Of a DNA stretch of 63,472 bases, positions 8,972 through 18,407 are shown piece by piece. The DNA is taken from assembly GCF_000802365.1 (NCBI RefSeq), contig NZ_JSZE01000041.1, positions 1-63,472 on the forward strand, written 5' to 3'. A model generated the notes under the pieces. That model ran no database searches. It was not told the DNA's origin and worked only from the letters and a program-made list of their open reading frames with translations. The DNA is from Xanthomonas cannabis pv. cannabis. GTDB taxonomy: Bacteria > Pseudomonadota > Gammaproteobacteria > Xanthomonadales > Xanthomonadaceae. The position numbers and the translations under genes were made by a program. Position 1 is the first letter of the stretch, and every line of letters begins with the position of its first letter.

Positions 8972-10141
8972 CTAGGGAACAAATCCGGCACGCACGCAGC
9001 CGTCGTGTTTGTGCTTGAACATGTCATAGCCGCGCACGGCATCTTCCAGCGGCATCTTGTGGGTCAGCAAGAAGCCGGACTTCAGCCGCCCGGCCTGTGC
9101 CAGCTCCAGCAACCTGGGCACATACCGCTGCCCGTGCTGCTGCGCGGTACGCACGGTGAGCCCCTTGTTCATCACGGCGCCCAGCGGAAATTTGTCCATG
9201 ACCCCGTACACGCCCAATACCGAGAGAATGCCGCCCTTGCGGCAGGCCAGGATCGCCTCGCGCAGCGCCTGCCCGCGGTCGGTATGCAGATGTAGGGCCT
9301 GCTTGACGCGGTCATACGCATGGCCGAAACCGGTGCCATGGGCTTCCATGCCGACCGCATCGATGCATGCATCCGGCCCGCGGCCAGCGGTCATTTCGCG
9401 CAGCACGTCCACCACGCTGTCGACCGCCGTGTAGTCGATCACTTCCAGGCCCAGCACGTCGCGCGCCATCGCCAGGCGCTCCGGTAGCCGGTCGATGCCG
9501 ATCACGCGCTCGGCACCCAGGATGCGCGCGCTCTGCATCGCCATCAGCCCCACCGCACCGCAGCCCCAGACCGCAACCGTATCGCCGGGCTGGATATCGC
9601 AGAAATCCGCGCCCATGAAACCGGTGGGACCGGCATCGGACAGAAACAAGGCGTCTTCATCGGAGATGCCGTCAGGCACCTCGAAACAACCCACATCCGC
9701 ATGCGGAACGCGGATATAGGTCGCGTGCGAGCCGGCATATCCCCCGAACGCGTGCGTGTAGCCGTATATCCCGGCAGCGGGATGGCCCAACAGCGGCTCC
9801 TGCAGGTCCCAGTTGGGGTTGGTGTTGTCGCACAACGAGAATTCCTTGCGCTCGCAATGCCAGCAGCCGCCGCAGGAAATAAACGACGGCACCACCACCC
9901 GTTGCCCGACGCGCACATGCTTCACCGCACGCCCGACCTCGACCACCGTACCCATGAACTCGTGGCCGATGACATCGCCTTCGCGCATGGTGGGCAGATA
10001 GCCATCGATGAAATGCAGATCCGATCCGCACGTGGTGCTGAGCCCCACTTTCAGAATGACATCGCGTGGGTTGACCAGCACCGGATCGGGCACGGTTTCC
10101 ACGCGCAAATCGTTGACGCCGTTTCAGCAAAGCACTCGCAC
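8972..10141 (-). pseudogene. Zinc-dependent alcohol dehydrogenase with an early stop codon
   Basis: The body is a complete medium-chain zinc dehydrogenase of the formaldehyde-dehydrogenase-like group. It has CGSDLHFIDGYLP with the catalytic Cys, GHEFMGTV, a structural-zinc loop (CGGCWHCERKEFSLC) and the coenzyme motif VWGCGAVGLMA. Just upstream is an ideal start: AGGAGG at 10149-10154, then GTG at 10141. That frame reads MRVLC, stop, NGVNDLRVETVPDP. The TGA at 10124-10126 sits where related proteins have Trp (TGG), so one G-to-A change probably broke it. The first possible restart, TTG at 10108, has no ribosome site and loses the first beta strand. A sequencing error cannot be excluded. Confidence 0.8.
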
Positions 10142-10153
10142 GGAGTAGCCTCC

Positions 10154-10300
10154 TCAGGAAGTGGGGTGCGCGCTGCCGCGCGCCGACGGGCTATGCAACA
10201 GGCTGGGCATCTCGCCGGCTTCCAGCCATGCACGCAGGCGGCGTAGGCCCTTTCCAGCCAGGACGTACGGCGGCAAAACTCCAGCTGGATGAGGTGCCTG
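10154..10300 (-). pseudogene. Possible C-terminal remnant of an SRPBCC/cyclase family gene
   Basis: An open minus-strand stretch ends at 10154, overlapping the ribosome site of the dehydrogenase gene. Its last 34 codons read GKGLRRLRAWLEAGEMPSLL and onward, which resembles the LRRFKxxVETGEI ending of SRPBCC/cyclase-type proteins that often sit beside zinc dehydrogenases. Nothing recognisable of the rest of such a protein remains; upstream lies the P450 3' end. It is probably the tail of a deleted gene. The match is short and from memory, so confidence is low. Confidence 0.35.
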
Positions 10301-10384
10301 TCATGCTGGGCCGCATGACGTGACTCGGTCGTCGCGCCCGCGTCGCAACGTGGCGAAGGAATGTTGCTGCGCCGCACCGCGTCC

Positions 10385-11723
10385 TCACACGGCATGAAGG
10401 TCGCGCGGTGTGCGTCTGTCGTCCGGCTGGAAATGGCTGAGCACCATGCCGCTGCGCGGCCGGCTCGGGAAGCGGTTCAGGAGATAACGCAGGTCCTGCA
10501 CCGGTAGCACGTAGTCGCTGGCGGCCAATGCATCCATCGCCGCCATCAGCAGCGAGATGGTCGGGTTCTCTCCGGGACACCGATGGTCGCGGTCGAACAC
10601 ACCACCACCCTGCGCAACAAAATCAAACGCGCTGCCCTGCCACTGCCGAAAACGCGAAGGGTCCAGCACATGCGGCTGTCGCCACACGCTCGGGTGGTGG
10701 TTGCTTCCGTACAGGTCCAGCATCATGCGGTCGCCTTGCCGGAATGGCCGGCCGCGCCATTCGAACGGTACCCGCACCCGCCCCGCCACCATCGGAAAGA
10801 ACGGATAGTGGCGACGCACCTCCTGCACCAGGTTCTGCAGCAATCCCGGCTCGCCGGCGCGTAACCGCGGGCGCAACGTCGGGTCTTCATGCAGCGCGAG
10901 CGCGGCAAAGCTGATCCAGCGTGCAATCGCCACAATCGGCCGCAGCAGATTGATCAGCTCGGTCGTGGCGACGGCCGAGCTCACTGGCTGTTCATCGAGC
11001 TCACGGTGCGTCACCACGGCCGCTGCAGTGCTCGACTGCGCAGGGGGTTTTTGCTCGGCGCAGATGACGTACGCTATGCCCTACCCACTGTTCGACCCGC
11101 CGACGACCGTGCCAGCCGCGTAACCAGCGCAGGCCGACTGCACCGGCGCCGTCGATCATGGCCGCCACATCGCGTGCCATCGCGCGGCTGTCCTGCCCGT
11201 GTAGCGCCAACCCCGCCCAGCGACACGCTGCGCGATACAGCACATGCTCGGCTTCGTGCTGCAGTACGGCGTAGGCGCTGCGTGCCCAACTGCCGGCCTG
11301 CTGCTGCCACTCGTCCACAAAACAGTCGACCAGGCGCGAGGTCTGCGCCGGCGATAGTACGGCCATGAATAACTGCTTGCGGTGCAGGTGCGCATTGCCA
11401 TCGAGCTGCTGCACGCTGCGCTTGCCCTGAAGCAGGCGCAAGGTCGTGGGTGGGAGCGCCGCAACGCGCGTGAAGCGCCCCGGATGATAGAACGTGGCAA
11501 CCGCATCCGGGCCGCGTGCAAACACGACCGGCCGCAATGCCAGCCGCGCAGCAAACGCGTCGCTGCCCAGTACGTCGCATTGTTTGCCGACAAACAGATA
11601 GCCATCGCGCAGCAACTGCGGCAATACATCCCAGTGGGGCGCCTGTGCGATGGCTGCATCGAGTGGAGCGACATATGACAACCGTGCCTGTGGGCACTGG
11701 TGCGGCGTGGTCGGCGACGGCAT
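10385..11723 (-). pseudogene. CYP152-type cytochrome P450 split by a frameshift
   Basis: Two adjacent minus-strand frames together make one P450 of about 450 residues. The N-terminal part starts at the ATG at 11723 behind GAGGA and carries LLRDGYLFVGKQCDVLG and a FYHPGRFTR segment. The C-terminal part has LLRPIVAIARW, the Arg-Pro pair that replaces the acid-alcohol pair in peroxide-driven CYP152 fatty-acid hydroxylases, and the heme ligand loop DHRCPGE. The frame changes near 11043-11052, a run of five G then five T on the plus strand, and one extra base would explain it. If real, no full-length enzyme is made. The gene sits behind the broken dehydrogenase locus. Confidence 0.85.
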
Positions 11724-12090
11724 CGTGAGTCCTCGTGCATGACCTGGCCACGCTGCGGTTTGCCTGGCTAGCAGTGCGTGAACCGCCGCACGCTGCGGAA
11801 CGCGGCGCATGCGCCGGCTTCACGTCTCGCCGAAACAGCGTGTTAGCGGCGCATCGCGTCGCTGGCCAGGCAGCCAGTTGGCTTCACTGCGGCTCGCGAT
11901 CCCCAGGGAACATTGGCCCATCCGGGCGAAGGTGGCCGCGTGCACCCCGAGCACACGGCCGGCTGATGCGGCGACGGAAGTAGCCGGTGCCGCGCGGGTG
12001 AGAACCGGCCGGCATGGGGGGCCTCTACTAGGCAGTCACGCCAGCGGAAGCATTCGCCAGATCGCATTGGATGCGCGAACGGCGCTCCGG
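11724..12090. other. Intergenic stretch without a recognised gene
   Basis: This gap separates the P450 start from the next minus-strand gene. I see no convincing reading frame, hairpin terminator or repeat in it. It must hold the P450 promoter, but no -10/-35 pair stands out. Confidence 0.5.
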
Positions 12091-12306
12091 TCACGCGCCG
12101 GGGTCGGCAGGCCCAAGCTGGTTGGCCGCCAGAATCTCCTCGATGCGCTTGACGATCTGCGCGGCCTGTTCCTGGGATTCGGCCGCGCCGGTGATCTTTT
12201 CGGCACGCGCATGGAACACATCCCAGAAATCGTCCGGATGCTGGCTGCGCATCTCGGGTAATTGCTCTTCCAGCTGTTTCAGTTGCGCATCGATGTCGGG
12301 GGTCAT
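12091..12306 (-). CDS. Small conserved hypothetical protein
   Basis: This is a 71-residue acidic, helical protein beginning MTPDIDAQLKQLEEQLPEMR and containing DDFWDVFHARAEKI and AAQIVKRIEEILAANQLG. No family is recognised. The Leu/Glu spacing suggests a short coiled coil. The ATG at 12306 is chosen because AAGGA lies at a normal distance upstream; a longer frame upstream is low-complexity. It stands between the TonB receptor gene and the P450 remnant on the same strand. Confidence 0.7.
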   Translation of the reverse strand: MTPDIDAQLKQLEEQLPEMRSQHPDDFWDVFHARAEKITGAAESQEQAAQIVKRIEEILAANQLGPADPGA

Positions 12307-12480
12307 GAAGGATTCCTTGTACATAAAGCCGAAGACGGAAGGCCTGGCGATCATCAGACGGAATGCTGCTGCGCTGGGCATGCCAGCGCCTGCGCCCTGC
12401 CGCGAGCGCGAAGCTGACGCCGCACCGTCCGTGTCGTGCTTACGGTACCGCTGCGGCGGTGAGCCTGATGCCAAGGCCGG

Positions 12481-15135
12481 TCATAGCCGGAACCGAAAGC
12501 CCAGCGTATAGGTGCGCTCCGGCGATGCGATCTCGCGCGGGAAATCGCCGCCACGACGGCCAAAGTAATTCGTGGTCGTGGTTCCCAACAGATTGGTCGC
12601 CTCGGCAAACAGGGTCAGGTGCTCATTGAGCTCGTAGTTGAATGCCACGTCCAGCCACTTCTCCCGCCCCTGATTGATCTGCTCGGGCTGGTCGCCGGAG
12701 CTGTTGAAACTCACCGCGTAATCGCCGCGCCAGTTGTAGGCCACGCGCGCAGAAAAGTGCGCGTACTCATACATCAGGATCGCGTTGTAGGCATTCTTGG
12801 ACACGTTGGTCAGCGGCTGACGAATGCCCTCTGGCGAGTCGGCTTCTGCAGAAATATAGGTGTAGTTGAGCTGGCTGCCAAAGCCCGACAACCAGCCCGG
12901 CAGGAAGTCGTAGAACTGCGTGTACCCCACTTCCACGCCCTTCAACGTGCCCTCGCCCGCATTGCGCGGCTGGCTGATCGAATACACGACGCCGCCGATT
13001 GGCTCGTCGGCCGCGTAGTTCTGGATATAGCCATCGATCCTGCGATGGAAGCCGGCCACCGACAGTAACGAGCCCGGGCGGAAATACCATTCCAGCGACA
13101 CATCGGCATTGCGTGATTCCACCGGGCGCAGCTGTGGATTGCCGCCGTTGCCACGTGCCGGCAGCGATTCGGTGGACTGGTACAAGGCCAGCTGCGGGTT
13201 GAGGTCGGCAAACTCCGGCCGCGTGATGGTGGTGCTGCCGGCCAGACGCAGCATCAGGTTGTCGTGCAGGGTCAGGTTGGCGCTGTAGTTGGGCAACACC
13301 TTGTGGATGCGCCGATCGATGCTGACCGGGCTCAACACACCATCCAGCGACTGGCTCCCCTGCAGCATGGAATCCAGCCGCGTCGCGCGCGCACCGATAC
13401 GTCCATCCACCGGGATAGAGCCCATGGAAAAGCCGTAATTCACCTGCGCATAAAGCGCGTAATTGTCTTCGCGGTCGTCAAAGAACAGTGCCGGATTCTC
13501 GTCCGGCGCATCCGCGCCATGCCCCATGGCCGAGCGCAAGTGTGCGCTCTGCTGCAGCAGCACGTCCTGATTGGCTGCGGCCCAGCGGTCGCTGGTAAAC
13601 GCACGCGCACCGTCGAGCATGTTGCCCGGCGTTACCGATGCCAGCCCAGGCACACCGCTCAACAGCAGCGGCGCACCGCTGATGTTGTTGCGCGCACCGG
13701 TGTCGCCGGAATGGTTGGTCGCCGTGCGCCTGCTGGCGCGCGCACCGACCTCCAGCGACCGCAGTGGCCCAAGCTCGAGCGTGATGTCGGCATCGCCGCG
13801 CCACGCCCACTCCTCGCCTTCCTGCGCGTTCCAGCTGTCGTAGTACTGCGTCAATTCCCAATTGCCCGGCGCGGCGATGTCGTACCTGCTGCCGTCGGCC
13901 TGGGTGATCCAGGTGTCGGCTGCGCCGCCGCCGGAGCGCATGTGCAGAAGCGGCGCCTGGGTGGTCATGTCCAGCGTGAAAGAGCGGTTCTTGGCGGTGC
14001 TGTAGGTATAGGCAACCTCGCTGCTCAGGCGCATGCGCTCGCCGCTCCAACGCCCGCCCAGGGCGGCCTGATAGGTATCGGAGGCGTTCTTGTGCGCCTG
14101 CGTGCTCGACAGGGTACGCATGTCGCGCGCGACCAGCCCATCCAGCACGTTGGTGCCGGGCCGCACGCTCACCGACGCGGTGTTTTCCGGTGTCGCCAAC
14201 CCGGGGAATGGCAGCCAGTAGTTCACCTGCGGCCGATTGTCGTAGCCGATGTACAGCGTGTCGACATACACCTCGCTGTTGTCGCCCGGTGCCCACTGAA
14301 AGGAAAAATTGGCCGATTTGCGCTTGCGGTCGCCGCGCGCCATCAACCCTCCCGTGCTGTAGGGCACGTAGAGTTGCTGGCTGGGATCGACCGGATTCGG
14401 TTTGAGATCGTAGGTGCCGTAAAGCGTGTTGGATTCCTGATACGGCCGACGCTGGTACGACACGCTGCCCATCCAGCCCATCCGCCCCACCTCGGTATCG
14501 CGGCGCTGGCTCAGCGTGAGGCTGCCGTTGGGAACGGTCTTGCCGGACTGGTCGCCGCGCAATGCGCTGACGCTGCCGGCAATGGTGCTGTCCTGATCGA
14601 AATCGAACGGCCGTCGCAAGTGCACGTCGACCACGCCGGCAATGCCGCCTTCCTGAAACTGCGCGCCGGTGGTCTTGTACACATCCACGCTGCGCAGCAA
14701 CTCGGCCGGCACATCGGCCAGCTCCATGTCGCGCCCCACCGTGGTGAACACGTTACGCCCGTCCAGGGTGGTGACCACGTTGGGCAAGCCGCGCACCAGC
14801 ACCTGCCCCACCTCGCCACCGGCGCGCGCCACCTGCACGCCGGTGACACGCTGCAGCGCTGCAGCCACGCTGTTGTCGGGCAGCTTGCCGATGTCTTCGG
14901 CCACGATCGAATCGCTGATCTCCGGGTTGGACTGCTTGGTTGCAATCGCACTTTCCACGCTGCTGCGCACGCCCTTGACCTGTACCGCGTCCAGGGTGGC
15001 GGTGGGCTGCGCGGCGTCGGGCGTGGTCTGCTGCGCCTGTGCGCTGCCGCCCAACGCCAGCCCAATCCAGAGCGCCAGCCGACGGCGGGCAACGAGGTGG
15101 CGCGCAACAGCGTTGCGCGGGGATGCGATGAACAT
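12481..15135 (-). CDS. TonB-dependent outer-membrane receptor
   Basis: This 884-residue protein has a signal peptide ending near SAQAQQ (about residue 34), a TonB-box-like stretch after it, a plug domain with SDSIVAEDIGKLPDNSVAAA and RVTGVQVARAGGEVGQVLVRG, and a long beta barrel ending in FRFRL, as outer-membrane proteins end with an aromatic residue near the C-terminus. The plug signature is the one found in the Caulobacter/Xanthomonas TonB receptor group, many of which take up carbohydrates or iron complexes. The substrate cannot be told. The start at 15135 has AGGAG upstream. It is divergent from moeB and no transporter partner is adjacent. Confidence 0.92.
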   Translation of the reverse strand: MFIASPRNAVARHLVARRRLALWIGLALGGSAQAQQTTPDAAQPTATLDAVQVKGVRSSVESAIATKQSNPEISDSIVAEDIGKLPDNSVAAALQRVTGVQVARAGGEVGQVLVRGLPNVVTTLDGRNVFTTVGRDMELADVPAELLRSVDVYKTTGAQFQEGGIAGVVDVHLRRPFDFDQDSTIAGSVSALRGDQSGKTVPNGSLTLSQRRDTEVGRMGWMGSVSYQRRPYQESNTLYGTYDLKPNPVDPSQQLYVPYSTGGLMARGDRKRKSANFSFQWAPGDNSEVYVDTLYIGYDNRPQVNYWLPFPGLATPENTASVSVRPGTNVLDGLVARDMRTLSSTQAHKNASDTYQAALGGRWSGERMRLSSEVAYTYSTAKNRSFTLDMTTQAPLLHMRSGGGAADTWITQADGSRYDIAAPGNWELTQYYDSWNAQEGEEWAWRGDADITLELGPLRSLEVGARASRRTATNHSGDTGARNNISGAPLLLSGVPGLASVTPGNMLDGARAFTSDRWAAANQDVLLQQSAHLRSAMGHGADAPDENPALFFDDREDNYALYAQVNYGFSMGSIPVDGRIGARATRLDSMLQGSQSLDGVLSPVSIDRRIHKVLPNYSANLTLHDNLMLRLAGSTTITRPEFADLNPQLALYQSTESLPARGNGGNPQLRPVESRNADVSLEWYFRPGSLLSVAGFHRRIDGYIQNYAADEPIGGVVYSISQPRNAGEGTLKGVEVGYTQFYDFLPGWLSGFGSQLNYTYISAEADSPEGIRQPLTNVSKNAYNAILMYEYAHFSARVAYNWRGDYAVSFNSSGDQPEQINQGREKWLDVAFNYELNEHLTLFAEATNLLGTTTTNYFGRRGGDFPREIASPERTYTLGFRFRL

Positions 15136-15384
15136 GTGTCTCTCCTGAGGCGGTCGTTGCGATGGCCCGCGAGGGAGCGCGTTACGCAAGACGGGGCGAA
15201 CCGGGCCGGGCAAGCCGCACTGCCCTGACGGGTGCGAATTACAGCCGCGCCGCACACAATGCAGCGTGATCCCGGCCACGCGCACGCCTGCACCGTGACG
15301 CGGCGTTCATCGGCTTGCGCCAGCTTCGAGCAAAGCGACACCACACTGCAGGTACGGCGCCTGCGTTTGCGCGACAATGGCGCC

Positions 15385-16527
15385 ATGAGCAGCCACGACA
15401 TCTCTCCCGCCGACGCGCGCGCGCGCGCCCTGCACGGTGCCCTGCTGATCGACATCCGGCAGCTGCACGAACGCGCCGGCGGCCAGGCCGAAGGTGCGCT
15501 GGCGATCGCGCAGACCGATCTGGAAACCGCACCCGAACAGCATCTCTCCACCCCTGCGCGCGAGATCGTGCTGATCTGCCAAAGCGGCAAACGCTCCGCA
15601 CACACGGCAGACGTGCTGCGGGCGCACGGGTACGGCAACGTCACCTCCGTGCTGGGCGGCACCACTGCCTGGCTACGCGACGGGCTGCCGGTCGTGCGCC
15701 CGACGCTGCCAGCGGACGAGCAGGATTTTCTCGAGCGGTATTCGCGGCATCTGCGCCTGACCCAGGTGGGCATGGAAGGGCAGCGGCGGCTGTCGCGCGC
15801 GCGCGTACTGCTGATCGGCGCGGGTGGGCTTGGCTCGCCAGCCGCGTTCTATCTCGCCGCCGCCGGTGTCGGCCACGTGCGCATCGCCGATGACGATGTG
15901 GTGGACCGCAGCAATCTGCAGCGCCAGATTTTGCACACCGAAGACAGCGTCGGCCTCGCCAAGGTGAACTCCGCAGCGCAACGCATCGCTGCGCTCAATC
16001 CGCGCGTACAGGTCGATGCGGTGCAGACACGCGTCACCGCGGGCAATGTCGAAGCACTGCTGCACGATGTCGATCTGGTGATCGATGGCGCGGACAACTT
16101 TCCAGCGCGTTATCTGCTCAACGACGCCTGCGTCAAACTTGGCAAGCCTCTGGTGTACGGCGCGGTGCAACAGTTCGAAGGCCAGGTGAGTGTCTTCGAT
16201 GCGGGGCGCCATCGTGGCCACGCACCCTGCTACCGCTGCCTGTTTCCCGAACCGCCACCGCCGGAATTTGCGCCCAGTTGCGCCGAGGCCGGCGTGCTCG
16301 GCGTGCTGCCCGGCGTCATCGGGCTCTTGCAGGCCACCGAGGCGATCAAGTTGCTGCTTGGCATCGGCGACAGTCTGGCCGGCCGCCTGCTCAGTTTCGA
16401 CGCGCTGTCGATGCGCTTCCGCGAGATCCGCCTGCCACCTGATCCGCAGTGTCCGGTGTGCGCGCCAGGCGCGGTATTTGCCGGTTATGCCGATTACGCC
16501 GCGTTCTGCGGTAGTGCGGTTGGTTGA
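15385..16527 (+). CDS. moeB: Rhodanese-MoeB/ThiF fusion, sulfur-carrier adenylyltransferase
   Basis: Residues 1-105 are a rhodanese domain with the persulfide-forming Cys65 in LICQSGKRS. Residues 112-380 are an E1-like adenylyltransferase with GAGGLGSP at 145-152 and two zinc Cys pairs (CYRC and CPVC). Such enzymes activate the C-terminal Gly of MoaD or ThiS for sulfur transfer. In eukaryotic MOCS3 the rhodanese is at the C-terminus; here it is at the N-terminus, so activation and sulfuration may be in one chain. The ATG at 15385 gives the usual domain start. A molybdopterin role fits the two moeA genes and mobA nearby; thiamine or thiolation roles are alternatives. Confidence 0.88.
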   Translation: MSSHDISPADARARALHGALLIDIRQLHERAGGQAEGALAIAQTDLETAPEQHLSTPAREIVLICQSGKRSAHTADVLRAHGYGNVTSVLGGTTAWLRDGLPVVRPTLPADEQDFLERYSRHLRLTQVGMEGQRRLSRARVLLIGAGGLGSPAAFYLAAAGVGHVRIADDDVVDRSNLQRQILHTEDSVGLAKVNSAAQRIAALNPRVQVDAVQTRVTAGNVEALLHDVDLVIDGADNFPARYLLNDACVKLGKPLVYGAVQQFEGQVSVFDAGRHRGHAPCYRCLFPEPPPPEFAPSCAEAGVLGVLPGVIGLLQATEAIKLLLGIGDSLAGRLLSFDALSMRFREIRLPPDPQCPVCAPGAVFAGYADYAAFCGSAVG

Positions 16528-16871
16528 AGGTGGGCGGGGAATTGAACGTGTGATGTCGGTTGGCCGACTGACTGATTAGCGGTGCGATCCGGGTTCATTG
16601 GTGTGAGGATTACGGTAGCTTGGGCAGCACAAATGGCTGTCTTCCGGCATACCCTCACCCCCGAACCCTCTCCCGCAGGGAGAGGGGCTATAGAGCGACT
16701 CGCTTTGACTGTTCAAGGCTTCAGCTGCAAAGCCACGTAACAATATGCACGCCAGGGAATGCGCACCCTGCGCATTCACGCTCGGCGCCAAGCACGTCGC
16801 ATGCTTTGCGCCCTCCCATCATCCTTCGAACAACGCACTACATGGCCGAGCACAGTCGATCCACGGCGCGC
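16528..16871. other. Intergenic region between moeB and moeA with a dispersed hairpin repeat
   Basis: moeB and moeA converge on this 344-base gap. It contains a repeat with a perfect hairpin at 16666-16686 and otherwise no gene. A 16-base word, CCTTCGAACAACGCAC (near 16822), occurs again near 18164, so this copy of moeA is bracketed by it. Confidence 0.6.
16650..16690. repeat. Dispersed GC-rich hairpin repeat
   Basis: The sequence CCCTCACCCCCGAACCCTCTCCC runs into a perfect nine-base inverted repeat, CCCTCTCCC at 16666-16674 and GGGAGAGGG at 16678-16686, with a GCA loop. Similar CCTCTCCC-GCA-GGGAGAGGG words are common intergenic repeats in Xanthomonas and relatives (from memory). It may act as a terminator-like or RNA-stability element between the converging genes. 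Confidence 0.6.
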
Positions 16872-18092
16872 TCACAACGCGTAAGGAATCACCCGCACGA
16901 TCTCGCCGGCCTCGAAACGCCGCGCCTGCTCGGGCAAGACGATCAATGCGTTGCTGTCGGCCGCGCCACGCAATAAGTGCGAAGCGTCGCCGCGGTGCGG
17001 CAGCGCGGTCAGACGTCCGTCTTCGCCGCATTCCAGCCGTCCGCGCAGGAACTCCAGGCGTTCGTGGCGCTTTTCCCAGGGGGCTGCCAACGCCGCATGC
17101 CAGACCGGCCGCGGCTCGCTGCGCCCCTGCAATCCATCCAGCAACGGCACCCCGTAGGCGATCAGCGTTGCCAGCACCGACACCGGGTTGCCCGGCAGGC
17201 CCAGCACCAGGCAGCGGCCAATCTGCCCCAGCACCGCCGGCATGCCCGGGCGCATGCGCACGCGCCAGAAGTGAATGCGGCCCAGCTCACCGATCAGCCG
17301 CGGCAGATAATCCTTTTCGCCGGCGGAGACGCCGCCGCAGGTGATCACCACATCGAACGCCGCCGCCGCATCTTCCAGCATCGTGCGAATGCGCTGCGGG
17401 TCGTCCGGCAAGGTCGGCCACGCAGTTGGCGCGTAGCCCAGCGCCCGTAGCTGCGCCATCAGCATGTCGCGGTTGCTGTTGTAGATTTGGCCCGGCCCGA
17501 GCGGCATGCCCGGCTCGATCAACTCGTCACCGGTGGCAAGCACCGCGATGGTCGGGCGCGGCGCCACCGCAAGGCGCGACACGCCAAGTGCCGCCGCCAG
17601 GCCAATCCGCGCCGGCGTCAGCACCTGCCCGGCCTGTATCACCAGATCGCCCGCGCGTACGTCGCTGCCGGCCAATCGCACGGCTGCGCCCGGTGCAGGC
17701 ATGGTGCGAAACCGCACGGTGCCGTCGTGCTCGTCGGCCTCTTCCTTGGGAATCACGGTGTCGGCGCCATCGGGCAGCGGCGCGCCGGTGGTGATGCGCA
17801 GGCATTGCCCTGCGCCCAGTGTTCCAGCCCAACGCTCGCCGGCGAACTGTTCGCCAACCAGCTGCAACGACGCATCGCCTGCAGCAACATCAGCATGCCG
17901 CAGCGCAAAGCCATCCATTGCACTGTTGGCGAATGGCGGTAGTGGCAGCGGTGCAATCAGATCGGCAGCGGAAATTCGCCCATCGGCACGCGAGGTAGCG
18001 ATGTTTTCATCGGGCGAACGGTTGCTGGCCGCGACAGCACGCAGAATCTGCAGCGCCTGCGCGTAAGGGATGCGGGAAGGATAGTCGGTCAT
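16872..18092 (-). CDS. moeA: Molybdopterin molybdenumtransferase, second copy
   Basis: This 406-residue MoeA has the full set of conserved segments: PPFANSAMDGFAL, RITTGAPLPDGADTVIPKEE, VLATGDELIEPG with the canonical GDEL, TCGGVSAGEKDY and LGLPGNPVSV. It is therefore the better candidate for molybdate insertion of the two copies in the window. It starts at the ATG at 18092 and is convergent with moeB. Identity between the two copies is low by eye, so they are old paralogues rather than a recent duplication. Confidence 0.92.
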   Translation of the reverse strand: MTDYPSRIPYAQALQILRAVAASNRSPDENIATSRADGRISAADLIAPLPLPPFANSAMDGFALRHADVAAGDASLQLVGEQFAGERWAGTLGAGQCLRITTGAPLPDGADTVIPKEEADEHDGTVRFRTMPAPGAAVRLAGSDVRAGDLVIQAGQVLTPARIGLAAALGVSRLAVAPRPTIAVLATGDELIEPGMPLGPGQIYNSNRDMLMAQLRALGYAPTAWPTLPDDPQRIRTMLEDAAAAFDVVITCGGVSAGEKDYLPRLIGELGRIHFWRVRMRPGMPAVLGQIGRCLVLGLPGNPVSVLATLIAYGVPLLDGLQGRSEPRPVWHAALAAPWEKRHERLEFLRGRLECGEDGRLTALPHRGDASHLLRGAADSNALIVLPEQARRFEAGEIVRVIPYAL

Positions 18093-18407
18093 GTCGCGCA
18101 GGATACCAGTGCCCCGCTACCGCGAAAGACGGCGGCATCGCTCGGTTGTTGAAGCAGCATGTGCCTTCGAACAACGCACGCCATTGCGCGTGACCTCAAG
18201 ATTTCGGCCAAGCACCACGGTCGCCAATGCTGGAAACAGGCACATGCACGTGGTGGAGACGGTTTTAGCCGTTGCTCGCACACTTACGAACGTCGTTCAG
18301 AGCTTCGTGGTCCCGATCTACAGGAGCGATCTGCAACTCACCGCTCGACAGACCATCGAGCTTCCAACACCGCCTGAAACATTGCGTATCAGGCGGCCTC
18401 GATGCAC
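18093..18407. other. Intergenic region between der and moeA
   Basis: There is no coding signal here. CCGCCTGA at 18370-18377 and TCAGGCGG at 18389-18396 form an eight-base inverted repeat just past the end of der. It may end der transcription, though no T-tract follows. The rest is unremarkable. Confidence 0.5.

Noticed and set aside
8972..10108. Intact dehydrogenase starting with TTG at 10108
   Set aside because: TTG has no ribosome site and removes the first strand of the fold, while a strong site and GTG lie in frame upstream of a TGA.
13264..15228. Long plus-strand frame opposite the TonB receptor
   Set aside because: No protein features; the receptor on the minus strand has a signal peptide, plug and barrel.
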